From positions 4,340,001 through 4,404,000 of the forward strand of contig JAHLEZ010000001.1 of NCBI GenBank assembly GCA_020726505.1: 64,000 nucleotides of DNA, read 5' to 3'. Of this stretch, positions 12,201 through 22,875 are shown piece after piece (the stretch's first letter is position 1; every line of letters begins with the position of its first letter). This DNA comes from Leptodontidium sp. MPI-SDFR-AT-0119 (Eukaryota; Ascomycota; Leotiomycetes; Helotiales; Leptodontidiaceae). The position numbers and the translations under genes are program-made. The notes beneath the pieces were generated by a model, which saw only the letters and a list, made by a program, of their open reading frames with translations, made no database searches and was not told where the DNA came from.

Positions 12201-12994
12201 AACATCCAAATTAAGAGAAATCCTGAAAATTTGATTAGCATAAATCTAGCTAGGAAAGGAGGCTCATAGTTATTGTTGAATACATGCAGTGGAGGGTTTG
12301 GGAGACCAGAGCATGCCCCATCAAGTACAAATATCTCGTTGCATCTACCAGGGGCTTTGAACATCGCTTAATTGCTAGAAAATTTCGAGGCCTACGAGTA
12401 GGTTGATACCGAGAAATGGTCTAAAAGCATTCATAGCATCTACTTATTCGGTAGCGTCTACCTTGCGGTGGATCAACTTTGAGGCCATCTGATATCGGGG
12501 AATGGGTAATTGAGCATGTCTTGGTGGAATGCTTGTAAGACCGAGTAAGAAACCCATGTCATGGCTATTACCATATTTTCTCGATTTCGGTAACCAATAA
12601 AGAGATCACCACCATTCATTCCATGGGCACAGGTTTCATGAGATGATTTTGAACAATTGAGAAGTGCAAGGCCTGATGAGACAAGTTCGGAAAAGGGATG
12701 TTGTGCAGCCTCCCGCATCAGGAGACAAACGAGCCACGTGCTGTGGAGGGACAACCTCGAAAAGCTCTCTGGACTCAACTCACTTACTTCCCTCCATAAC
12801 ACGGATGCAAATTTGAATTTGCCCAACGAATACCTCTCCAAATGACGCGACTCCAACGAAATCCAGATTCCAAGAAGTCATTGCGACGAAATCGACGCGT
12901 TGAGCAAGCTTCGATATAATCCCTGCACCAAATAAATCACCCCGCCAACGCAGCGCGACCCATTTCGGAGTAAACATCCGACGGACGAGGCTTA
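9236..12994. other. Gene-poor stretch (about 3.8 kb)
   Basis: Contains the 3' UTR of the 2EXR gene and the kinesin promoter. All open frames are short and unlike known proteins. The frame 11867-12130 (+) encodes CNAC and CTSC pairs about 43 residues apart, which could resemble a zinc ribbon, but it lacks any other support. Base composition is ordinary. I see no transposon ends, tRNA or long repeats. Confidence 0.5.
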
Positions 12995-13060
12995 ATGTAC
13001 CACTATCTCCACCAAAGGTTCAGCACAGCAATTCTCGATATTCACGAAACATTGATTGGT

Positions 13061-14923
13061 ATGGCTCTAGATCCTAGATTAATGCCAGGTGTGGCTGCGG
13101 AAATGCGCAGTGTGAGATCATCTGCCTCAACACCATCCTTACGATCGCGGGCGAGTGATATGACAATGGGACGAGATGCGCCTGGAGGAAATGTTCGGGT
13201 GGTGGTCAGAGTCAGAGCATTCCTTCCGAGAGGTAATAGTCGCATCATTGTTCCTTTGAAGCTGTAGCTAATTGGATTTTCAGAGGTGGAAAGGGGAGCT
13301 GAATGCCTGATTGAGATGAATCCGAACACCCAGGCCACAAGCCTTCTTGTACCGAACGATACAGACCCTGCAAATACACGATCGAAAACTAGGAAGGTTA
13401 TCGAGGAGAAGTCTTTTACATTCGACAATTCGTTCTGGAGTCATGATACGAAGGACGAGCATTATGCCCACCAGGAGGATGTCTACAACAGCTTGGGTGA
13501 AGAGTTCTTGGACCACAACTTCGAAGGTTACCATACCTGTATATTTGCCTACGGCCAGACCGGATCTGGGAAAAGTTATACCATGATGGGAACTCCTGAC
13601 CAGCCTGGTCTGATCCCGCGAACCTGCGAGGATCTCTTCCAGCGAATCGAAGCTGCCCATAACGAAACCCCAAATATATCCTACAATGTCCGAGTCTCCT
13701 ATTTCGAAGTATACAACGAGCACGTCCGCGACCTGCTTGTCCCCGTCCATCCCAACCAGCCTCCATACTATCTTAAGATCCGAGAATCGCCTACCGAAGG
13801 ACCGTATATCAAGGATCTTACAGATGCTCCAGTCCGCAACATTTCAGAGATCATGAAGTTTATGAAGATGGGAGATGCCAGCCGGACGACAGCTAGTACC
13901 AAAATGAATGATACCAGTAGCAGAAGTCACTCTGTCTTTACAATTATGCTGAAGCAGATCCATCACGACATGGACACCGACGAGACTACTGAGCGTACTG
14001 CACGGATCCGACTGGTCGATTTAGCTGGCAGTGAAAGAGCGAAGGCTACAGAAGCAACAGGCGCACGTCTTCGAGAGGGAAGCAATATTAACAAGTCTCT
14101 AACAACTCTCGGCCGTGTTATTGCTGCGCTGGCGGATCCGAAACAACACCGACCTGGGAAGAGAAGCAAGGATATTGTACCGTACAGAGACTCGATTCTC
14201 ACCTGGCTGTTGAAGGATTCGCTTGGAGGAAACAGTAAGACTGCAATGATTGCATGTATAGCACCGTCTGATTATGACGAGACACTTTCGACCCTTCGCT
14301 ACGCAGATCAGGCCAAGAGAATCCGAACCAGGGCAGTTGTCAATCAAGATCATGTATCTGCTGCAGAGCGTGATGCCCAGATTGCTGCAATGGCGGAGGA
14401 GATCCGTATTCTTCAAATGAGTGTGTCCGATAACCGACGCCGCGAGAAAGAAGACAAGGCACAGGAAGAGAAGTTGGAGGAATACCAGAACAGAGTGGTT
14501 GCGATGCAACGTATGATGGAAGAGAAGAGTATGGTCGCAGATGGCAAGATTCGAAGCCTTCAGACTGAGAATGATGCTTTGAGATTGCATCTGAAGCTCG
14601 CGCTTGACAGCCTGAAAAATCCTATTGATGTTCGCAGCGCTAGGAGTAGTATGCGTGGACCTAGTCGGAAGGGAAGCATATTTGAGGCTGGTGAAGCGAA
14701 TAAAGAGAATAAAGAGAATAAGGAGAATGACGTCGAGACAGAAGTCCCAGATGAAGAGTATGGTGATGAGGATGAGGGAATTGATGTCACAGTGCACGAG
14801 GAACGGGCCAACGAAGTTCAGGCTTTCATGAAAGAGCTTCTGAATGATTTGGGAATGTTCAAGCGGAAGATTGGTGATGATAAGAGTCGATTCGTCACTC
14901 CTTTGGGGGAGAGGATTAATTGA
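13061..14923 (+). CDS. Kinesin-3-like motor protein, short (no FHA/PH tail)
   Basis: N-terminal kinesin motor on a 603-residue protein. Exons 13061-13232 and 13284-14923; the 51-nt intron splits PRE of the first motor strand (VVVRVRAFLPR-EVERGAECLIEM). Motor hallmarks: P-loop GQTGSGKSYTMMG, switch I NDTSSRSHSVF, switch II LVDLAGSERA, the alpha4 NKSLTTLGRVIAALAD and the DSLGGNSKT block. The loop and N-terminal sequences resemble kinesin-3 (Unc104/KIF1). After the motor come a short charged coiled coil (about 400-480) and an acidic tail containing NKENKENKEN. There is no FHA or PH domain, so it resembles the truncated fungal kinesin-3 class (such as Neurospora Kin3 or Aspergillus UncB) rather than full vesicle-transporting UncA. 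Likely an organelle transporter on microtubules. An in-frame ATG at 12995 would add 22 residues; the later ATG looks more typical. Confidence 0.9.
14699..14728 (+). repeat. 9-bp in-frame minisatellite in the kinesin gene
   Basis: Three tandem 9-bp units (AATAAAGAG twice, then AATAAGGAG) plus a partial fourth encode the NKE repeats of the acidic tail. The unit length keeps the frame, so copy number may vary between isolates without breaking the protein. Confidence 0.8.
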
Positions 14924-16628
14924 GCATCTGCGGATCGATCATGGCAAAAGAACGGGGTAGGAAAGCGGTTTGGACAGGGTTTGGGGGAAGCGATGGTGTT
15001 TGGAGTAATTAACCATACTGTAGTGTAGGTATCATTCTGTAATGAATTATGAAGCTTTGTTTTTCAGTCCAATAAGAAGTTTACCTGGACATCGGTGGTG
15101 ACTTGTCATCGATAGAACAACGCGAAGTTTAATCCCCATACTATACCGCAGCAATAGAGCTGGAGATAAATTCTGTGCTTTAACAAAGCACTTCATCCCA
15201 GTGTCCCATTGAAGCCCTCAGATGTCTGTCAATCGATGAAATCAGGCTGGTCAGTCAGCCTTGCATGCGAGGCTGGCTGGCTACTACCTAGCCAAGACAC
15301 TAGTGGAGAAATGGCGCGCTAGTGGAGGGTCTTCGAAATTTCGGCGGAAGCAATTTCCAATTCTTTTCACCCACATCAGCATTTCCATCTCTCACAGCTG
15401 CAACTCCCACCACGCCGCTACTGTCCAAGGATGAAGTATCCTCAGTCAATCGTCTCTCCTCCAACAAGTTGTACATCTCATCATAGCCACCGGAGAGAAT
15501 GAACGAGCAGACTGCAGCAGCTGGTCTGGCGGGAGGACAGTCGTGAGGGAGATGGTGTGATGAAGGACGGAGATGGAGATGAAAGAAAGAAAGACAAGAG
15601 GAGGAAACAAGAAACAACAGCTTCAAAATTAAATGCTAGAGCCCGCCGTATCCATTCCAAGAACGAGCGAGTGTGGACAATGAAGCAAGAGGAACATCCG
15701 GGTCGAGATTTTGATTCTTCGAGACCCTTCCTTTGGGTACACTATCTGCTGGGCCTCATGAGTGGGTCTGGTGCTTGGTGCTCTTTGGAGACATACTTTA
15801 TTTGTAGTCTGTAGTGCTTTTTTGATCTATAGTTATCAATTCAGAGAAGACTTGATTTGTTTTGTGTGCTGCATTTGATTTGTTTGGCGGTGGGTGCTTC
15901 TTTGCAATGGCTTTTGACGAAGCTATTTCTCCTTCCAGCATCTTCATGAACATCGGCTCCTTAATCCCTTTCCTGGCCTCCCTCTTCGTGCTCGTCTCTG
16001 CGCCATACCTCTCATCTCTGTCCCTAACCTTCTCCCACAGTACCTACATTTGCAATTCTCGCCAGTCCTCAACCCACAATTTGAAGATTTTGCTCCGAAT
16101 ACCTTCTTCCGTCGTAAGCTCATCATCAACTCCGGCTTACCAAGAGGTAGTATCGCCCCTATCAATCTACCAGGAATGATGAATCCTCCTTCATCTCGTC
16201 TCGTTCTCCAATTTCCCAGACGGCAGTTGGGAGGTTGGGGTTGAGCATTCTGAGCATCCGCTGCGGACCTAATGGCTGTTAGGTGGACGCCGACGCAAGT
16301 GATGGACTCGAATACTTAGGTTGCCTAAGCACTGGTCTTAAGAAAAGAATGGAAGCTTTGGGTGTTGCTAGCGGGCTTTCGAGGCGATGGGTACATGATT
16401 TGTATGTGCAAAGTGCCTCACTAGAATATAAGAGATGGAGAACCAAGCGAGCAATTTTTTAGACAACCTTGAATTGCCATCTAACTCATTTGCATGATTG
16501 TAGAATTTTGGTGTGCAACAGTACAATGTATAAACTACCGTTTTTCATATTTTCGATTCAGAAGGAGGCCTTCAAATGTCAGACTAGTGTTTTCGAACCA
16601 CCTGAGATCGGATCACTTCAGTACTTAC
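14924..16628. other. Intergenic, convergent; possible gene remnant at 15917-16244
   Basis: Lies between the kinesin (+) and glyoxalase II (-), so it includes both 3' UTRs. A + strand frame is open from 15917 to 16244 without an early ATG. It encodes a protein-like stretch (LLPQYLHLQFSPVLNPQFEDFAPNTFFRRK in two parts, then a Pro/Arg-rich end). I do not recognise it. It may be a degenerate exon or chance. Confidence 0.35.
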
Positions 16629-17820
16629 TCACTTGAAGTTATTCTTCATTTCTCGAAGCTTAGCCATAACATCCACGGGATCCGTCTTGCCAGTTGCCTT
16701 CTGTATCTCAGGATCCTGCAAAAGTTAATTTAAGTTCCTTTGTCTAGAGTTCGGACACTTACGTCCATTCGCATGAAAACGTTGTGTTTCTGCAAGCTCA
16801 AATCAGCTCAAGAGTTCCAAGGTCTCAGCATCAACTACCCACCTTCTCATCGCCGATGGTGAATTTTCCTTGCGTCTCCTTGTTATTCTCGGCAAAGGCA
16901 TGCAGCGCCTTCACTGGCTCGCTCTGCAAAACCGACATGGCAAATTTGACATTGGCTTTCGTATATTCATGACCAGGCTGTGTGCAATTAGCAAGACCGC
17001 CCTCAGTCAGGAACAAGAAGTTTACATAGACTTTCGTATCATCGGGAACGGCAGCCAGGGTCTTATTCAATGCAGTGTTCATTTCCTCGGCAGTGCCTTC
17101 GAAAAATCTACCGCAACCTGGTAAAGGTTATTGAGTCAGCTCTGCATTGTGAAGCATCGGATGAATCAACCCACCACCATGGAAGAGCGTATCTCCTGTG
17201 AAGATAACCTTTCCGGTGCTATCCTCCATAAACCAGCAAATGCTGTCTTGTGTATGACATGGGGTATAGAGAGCCTTGACTACAATGTCTCCAATCTTGA
17301 AACCTTCGCCATTCTTCGGGGTTTGTGTTACTCCTTCACAATCCTTGCCGCCGATGATAGGCTTTCCCTTAAACTCAGAATGGGCCAACTGTTATCAATA
17401 TGTTAGTGGGGTATGAGACGAGAGCTTCAAATTTGCTTACCAACTTCTTGTTTCCTCCTGCATGATCCCAGTGGCTAGTCCTGTCAGAACTCCTCTGTTG
17501 CTCGTGAACAATGGACATACTGATGTGTATTGACAATGGCCGTCAAGTTGATCTTCCCAGAACTGATCTGCTCTTTCAAGACTGGTGCCACCCTATGTAT
17601 TCGAATCAGCTCCTCATTGTGTATTTGTATTCCTTCGGACTAACTCATCGGGGTTGGCGGGGTCAATAATAACGGCATCTTTGCTCTTGTCGTCGACTAC
17701 TAGGTAGGCGTAGTTATCACTAGTCCCAGTCCCTAAATTCAGACTTAGTAATTGATAATAAGAGGCTGTACTGAACAGCTTGAGGGGTAGCTTACACATT
17801 GGAATCGACTGGATATGCAT
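16629..17820 (-). CDS. GLO2: Glyoxalase II (hydroxyacylglutathione hydrolase)
   Basis: Metallo-beta-lactamase-fold thioesterase that hydrolyses S-lactoylglutathione to lactate and glutathione, the second step of methylglyoxal detoxification. Nine exons split a protein of about 255 residues. I followed the frame across all eight introns: [74 protein letters not shown], ending [12 protein letters not shown]. The metal-binding motif [11 protein letters not shown], the second metal ligand in [17 protein letters not shown] and the CxPGHEYT-type His (VYPGHEYT) are intact. The active-site His cluster is interrupted by a phase-2 intron. Start is the ATG of MHIQSIPM, the usual beginning of cytosolic forms; an upstream in-frame ATG four codons earlier adds only MTRA. 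Intron density is high for so small a fungal gene. Confidence 0.92.
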
Positions 17821-18228
17821 TGCGCGGGTCAAAGCTAGCTAATCGTACGTCAGTTATACAATTGCAAGTCATAGATTTCAACAGGCATACACTAGCAGTA
17901 AGTGACCCCAAAGAGCGAGAAATTGAGGGTCTTGTGAATATTGATAGGTTCATTTAATAGCAATGTGAAGCTTAATGTTTAGAAATCCAATCGAAGGTCC
18001 TCGGATCAACTTCATCATGCGGAGCTCTAGAGCCTATCTCCTATCTCCATGTGACTCCAATTTCGTCCAATCAGGAAGAGGATGTTTCTACACGTCTAAA
18101 TACTTTCTTCCAACATCGAATCCCTTTTATCAGTCGCCAGCAATTCGAGTCATCTTCTATCAAAACACCAGAGCTAGAGCACAGGCATAAGAGCCCGGTA
18201 AGTTTTTGTTTCTGTCCCTAAAAGTGTG
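17821..18228. other. Promoter gap of GLO2
   Basis: About 400 nt between the GLO2 start and the end of the upstream SDR gene on the same strand. It should hold the SDR 3' UTR and the GLO2 promoter. No distinct element seen. Confidence 0.4.
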
Positions 18229-19172
18229 TCAAATGAAGCTCATCCCCCCACTAGCACTGACAACACACCCTGTGACCCATCGACTCTCCTCAGAGCATAG
18301 GAAGCTGGGAAACAAACATCAGTTCTGAAGGTCAAGATCTTTTGCAAAGATACTTACGCTACGGTTGGGACGATATCTGACACTTCTCCGACTCTCGGGG
18401 CAGCTGGTGTTGCGTTGATCATATGCTGGAAGTCTGCCGTGACTTCTGGCTCACATTCCTTCCACATATCTGTCTCAACGGGCCCAGGACTTACGCAGTT
18501 TACCGTGATGTCATACTTTCGACCAAGTTCCGTAGCCCAGACTTTACAGATTCCTTCAAGGGCAGCTTTGCTTGCAGCATAGGTTGTCTGCTGAGGCATT
18601 CCCATACGCGCCGAGACGGAAGTTATGAGAACTATCCTTCCACCTCTGCCAAAATGTGGCAGCGCTAATTGAGTGAGGAATACCGGGGCCACATGTTGTC
18701 AGTTGTGAGACTGAATTGAGGCCTTCGCTGACTCCGAGTACCTTTGAGATTCACATCCATTTGGGCTTGGTAGAAATCCTCTGTCATCTCTTCCAAGAAG
18801 CAATCATCCCCAGTGGCTGCATTATGGACAAGCAGATCAATCTTTCCATTCTCCTACACTGCTAGTGCAGAATTGATGATCTTATTTACATCTGCAAAGA
18901 TGGCCACGTTCGCCTGAACAACTGCCACTTTACGACCCATTGCTTCGATATCCCGAGCAAGCACTGCTGCTGCAACTTCTCCTCTTGCTGATGTGTAATT
19001 CACCACAACATTGGCACCTCTTTGAGCAAGACCTTTTGCAATTCCAGCACCGATGCCCCTATTCCGATGGTTAGACCTTGCAAAAAACTGGGGCCAAAAA
19101 AAATCCGTACCTGGCAGAACCGGTGATGATTGCTGTCTTGCCGCTTAAGTTCCTCTGTACTTGATCTGCCAT
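18229..19172 (-). pseudogene. Short-chain dehydrogenase/reductase with two lesions (probable pseudogene)
   Basis: Classical SDR (NAD(P)-dependent oxidoreductase) similar to fungal 3-oxoacyl-[ACP]-reductase-like enzymes. Recognisable parts in order: TAIITGSAR-GIGAGIAKGLA (TGxxxGxG cofactor motif, split by an intron), KIDLLVHNAATG (NNAG region), ITSVSARMG then YAASKAAL (catalytic Ser, Tyr, Lys), VNCVSPGPVETDMW, and C-terminal FLCSEESRWVTGCVVSASGG. Two defects stand out. An in-frame TAG at 18856-18854 replaces a residue, probably Trp, in SALAV-x-ENGKID. The intron after DVNLK has a good donor (GTACTC) and CTGAC branch site, but the expected acceptor reads TGG instead of TAG. The next in-frame AG would delete about eight residues (PVFLTQL region). 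A 36-nt in-frame cryptic intron could skip the TAG but is shorter than fungal introns normally are. Otherwise codons and motifs look intact, so inactivation is recent or the stop is a base error. Confidence 0.75.
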
Positions 19173-19545
19173 CTCACTTTGTGTTCACAGAATCAGCAAG
19201 GAAAGAAACATCTCCTTCTATTATTGCCACTTCAAATTACTTCAAAGCTCGGTTTTGACGGCTGTGCATGCAAAAATATTGATGCGCGTTAACCGCCTGG
19301 TGCGCCTCACCCGCAGGCAAAAATAATTAGCCAATGGCTGTCATCCATGCCATCTGACGGAACCCTGTCTGTGCATAGTCACTTTGGATGGGCCCAAAAA
19401 TCAGATTCATATATAAGTAGTACACGGCGCCGTCAGATTTGTTTCTTGCACTGTTCCGTACCAAGCTCCATTTCGTAATTTGGCCCTCTAAGGTCGTTTC
19501 GTTGAAGATGGGTTTGCATCTAGCTACAGTATCATTCTATAATTC
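19173..19545. other. Gap upstream of the SDR gene
   Basis: About 370 nt holding the SDR promoter and the 3' UTR of the T5orf172 gene. A TATATAA stretch (about 19410-19418) reads as a TATA-like element on both strands. Nothing else seen. Confidence 0.4.
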
Positions 19546-21148
19546 TCACAGCAAGAGCAACCCAACGAATGTCAACACTGCACAATTTCCTCCATAATTT
19601 ATCCACATCAAAAAGACAAGCAGCGTCCCCACAACTTGGAACCGGTCATCTTTACGCTCGCGATATGGCTTCAAAAAGTCATGGTGAAAACGATCACCGA
19701 TGCTCGAATGAGTCCAGTCATCCCACCTCACATCGGTTACGGAGACCTTCGCTCTTTCCACCCTCCATTGCCAGTAGGCTGTTAAGTTCCAATCTTCATC
19801 AAAAGGCTGCTCTTCCTTGATCCAAGTCCGCCATCGATCAATGACCTCCAGCACAGTCCACTTGTCGGCTTCAAACCATTCATTGTGCTTCCTACCACAA
19901 ACACTACACTTGTACATTCTCCGCAAGTTTTGCAGTTCTGTCTGAAGAAGCAACTCCACAATGTCATAATGATCGAAGCAGTTTCTGTCGGTATCCTCCA
20001 CTTCTATCAGTGTGACGCCACATTTCTCCCACTCGCCTTTCCGCTTCATTGGATCTCGATTACTCTTTCCGACTTTTAGATGATCCGGTGCGTGCTCCGG
20101 GGACTCGAAGACATAAATACTACCCAGATTGGCATTTGGTGCTGATTTATTCTTCTTCTTGGAAGCCGTCTTGATGCAATTCAGAATTTCGAAATTGATC
20201 GACCGTCGGTCTTTTGGCGGTCTCGCACCTCCTTTTGATCTAAAGGGCTCAAAGTCCGGTCGCAGTTGTTTTTGGGACCTGCTAGGCCGCTCCTCGGCAT
20301 CATCTTCTGTCTCTACTCGGGGTTCCGACTTTTTTCTGCGACTTGGTGGTTTCCTTGGAGGCAGAGCCATCTTGATCACATCAGTATCGCTAGTGGACTC
20401 AGAACTGGAACCGGAAAGGCAGCTGGGACTTGGTCTCGATCCCTGGGTACTGAAGCTCTGATATGCACCTGGAATTTCGAGTGTACTGGTCAGCTCTCTG
20501 TCTTGCGCTCGTGTTCCTTCATCACTCAAAAGTGATTGCCGCCTGCGGACTGTCTGGACCGAATCTTTTGGCTTCTTAGAAGTTTCGGCGGATCTTCGTC
20601 TAGAACTAGTTGCAATTTCGAACGATTTAGTAATAGCTCGCTGTACTTCACCGGAACCGCCTGCGTTGGACGCTGAGACTCGCAATTCCGCTGGTCTGTG
20701 ACGACCCTTCGGCATTGGTGTTGGGGAAGGCACATCTTCATCCCCGCAAGACTCAATCTCTTCGAAAGTGCTTATAGAATCCCTGACCTGTATGGTTGCA
20801 CTGGCCGATCGCCTCCTGTTCGATGCATTAACACTGAATCCTTACATTTTCTGAAGATCCGTTTGGGGCTTTAAAACTATTTATTCTCGAACAAATCTCC
20901 CAGAGACTCAGGTCCAGAGTCACTAGGTAAATGGAAGAGAAATATGCTTACCTGATGGGCAGTCGTTTAGAGATTGCGTATGTTGGTGCTGGTTCAGCTG
21001 GGGGCGTGATTGGTGATAGAGATCGCTCACTCGCCTTGCTCTTGCTTTGAGGAGTATCGTCGAATATTTTGTCGGGTATTCTTGACTTTGTGCTCGAGGT
21101 CGAAGAGGGCGTTGACTTGGAACTGGGGATCGGACGAGCCGGAGTCAT
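19546..21148 (-). CDS. T5orf172 (GIY-YIG-like) domain protein
   Basis: Two exons, 21148-20952 and 20815-19546, joined across a 136-nt intron with frame kept (KRLPIR/RRSASATIQV); about 488 residues. The first 280 residues are Ser/Pro/Arg-rich and probably disordered. The T5orf172/DUF1766 domain starts near residue 300: SIYVFESP...HLKVGKSN-DPMKRKGEWEKCG (GIY-YIG-like strand pair with V-G-K and R), then DHYDIVELLLQTEL and the zinc-like YKCSVCGRKHNEWF motif, then WTVLEVIDRWRTW. This family is found in phage T5 Orf172 and in many fungal proteins (S. pombe Mug113 relatives). A nuclease-like fold is predicted; activity is unproven. The tail after DDRFQVV is hydrophobic (FLMW...VLTFVGLLLL), which is unusual and may reflect an unrecognised last intron. 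Start is the first ATG (MTPARP). Confidence 0.8.
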
Positions 21149-22220
21149 CGCGGCAAGAGCTGACGGCCGCTCCTCGGATGCAATAATACACAATCAGGGG
21201 ATTATCGACTTGTCGTGATCTTCGCCAAATAGGTGGATTGGACAGTTTGGAGCGGTTGATCAATTAACAGCTGCAGTTCAAGAAGGACGACCAGATGGCT
21301 CTTATCAGACATGCTCCTCCAAGGCAGTTCGCCCAAGCCACCCCGCAGTTCCCGCGCATTCATGGTCGGAAGGACCAATCGTTGATTGCTTTACCGCTGG
21401 AGATGTTGGTTTTTGCTGAAAACCAACAGACAGGGTTGTCGGTAACCCGTTTGAGGCCAGGTCTCCGCTCACCCAGCCTCGCCATTAATAGTACCTCCTG
21501 CATCTCAAATGTAGCATCGCAACAGAGACTCAGCCTTGGGATTCAACAGGAGTCGTCCATTATTTTATCGCCCAGACATTACTTATCAATCGCCAGTCGA
21601 AGACTGGGTGGGTGGCTGTTGGGTTGAAGAGATGCCCTGCGCATAGAGCTGCAGGGGCTTTTCAGGAGCTTGAAGCTTGACCCAACTATCGGTCAACTTG
21701 CTCTGTACAACTTATGCATCTTGCGTATCAAGAGAAGGCGCGCGGAACAGACAGAAAGAGTGTTTTGTTATGTTGCAGGAGCGCAGGCCAGGCAGTGCCA
21801 AATTGGCGCCGACTTCTCTCTTGGTACTCAGTCGTTCTCAAACAATTACAACTTTGAGACCCTCAAGCGAGGAAACATAAATTGCTTTGCTTAGAAGCTT
21901 GCTTTCCTTTCCTTTCAGAATGCTGCCCACGACGTTGTGGTCGTCAAGACGTTGTGCTCAAAGATTCATGATTTGAAACTCAATTTGTGCTTCCTCCAAG
22001 ACAATCCAAGGGAATGTGACAAAGGAATACGTACTCGAGCCATCTTCACACACTTGGTGAGGAGTAGGATTGACAAAATCGTTTTCTCTTCTTTATTTGC
22101 GACGACAGGCCGACGCGACTGTCAGGATGATACCTCATCCACTTGTTTCTCGCTCGAGGAGAAATTTACTCTGTCTTGTTGTCCTAGCTTTCAGCACTAG
22201 CTTTCTGCGATATTTCGATC

Positions 22221-22271
22221 GTTTTTCTCTGACAAGAGTTTTTCTCTGACAAGAGTTTTTCTCTGACGAGA
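22221..22271 (+). repeat. Three tandem 17-bp repeats
   Basis: Three adjacent copies of GTTTTTCTCTGACAAGA; the third differs by one base (ACGAGA at its end). They end 40 nt before an ATG at 22312. Could be a slippage product or clustered binding sites. Confidence 0.9.
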
Positions 22272-22311
22272 AACGCGGACACTGTTCTTTCAAATATAGC
22301 CCACAGCCAAA

Positions 22312-22875
22312 ATGAGGCCGTCACTGAAGTGTTCTGCAGAAAATAGCACTCGATACATCTTCGCTTGGATTCTCCTTAGCCGAAGCGATGTCAACTACAA
22401 AGAAGCTCATCGCCTTCGAATGCAACTTGTTTTCCGAGAGCGAGGTCGGCAGCCGGTGAGTACTCAATACTACAACAGTGCGACCCCAATTGTTGATGAT
22501 GGGCAGAAGCAGCAGCTGCCGTTCTGGTCAACGACATACAAGATTGGAGATGAAACTTGGGGATTGGCAGCGAACATCTGTCGAATGAAAACATGCAGAC
22601 GTCATTCAGAACCTGCACTTCAAGTCTGGCTCTTATTGGACATGGGTAGGCAAAACGCCACCCCCCACCAGCTGCGCATGGGCATGTGGATAATTCGACA
22701 GAGAAACACCTCTGCAGAATCCGATCTGCGTCGCCGTCTTACCGCCATCCCTCCTTCAGTCCAGCTCACGGCAATACATTCCGCTCCGGTACGGAAGAGC
22801 CGAGAAAAGTCATTCACCAACCGTTCCAAACGATTCATACCGCCAGTTGCCCAGAGAAACACAGGAGAAAAGTGA
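22312..22875 (+). CDS. Doubtful ORF, 187 codons, unrecognised
   Basis: ATG in good context (CCAAAATG) opens a 187-residue frame rich in Arg, Ser and Thr. I see no signal peptide, TM segment or known motif. A consensus donor (GTGAGT at 22456) lies inside, so the true transcript, if any, may be spliced. Codon use is not distinctive. It could be a lineage-specific gene or chance. Confidence 0.2.
   Translation: MRPSLKCSAENSTRYIFAWILLSRSDVNYKEAHRLRMQLVFRERGRQPVSTQYYNSATPIVDDGQKQQLPFWSTTYKIGDETWGLAANICRMKTCRRHSEPALQVWLLLDMGRQNATPHQLRMGMWIIRQRNTSAESDLRRRLTAIPPSVQLTAIHSAPVRKSREKSFTNRSKRFIPPVAQRNTGEK

Noticed and set aside
11796..12364. Cluster of short frames with CNAC/CTSC pairs
   Set aside because: Two Cys pairs 43 residues apart are not enough for a zinc domain; no start context or homology.
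14099..14797. 232-codon minus frame over the kinesin tail
   Set aside because: Shadow of the kinesin exon, low complexity and hydrophobic only because of reversed Lys/Glu codons.
18820..18890. 36-nt intron that would remove the TAG in the SDR gene
   Set aside because: In frame and with GT..AG ends, but shorter than credible fungal introns and it would delete a conserved helix; kept only as a remote alternative.
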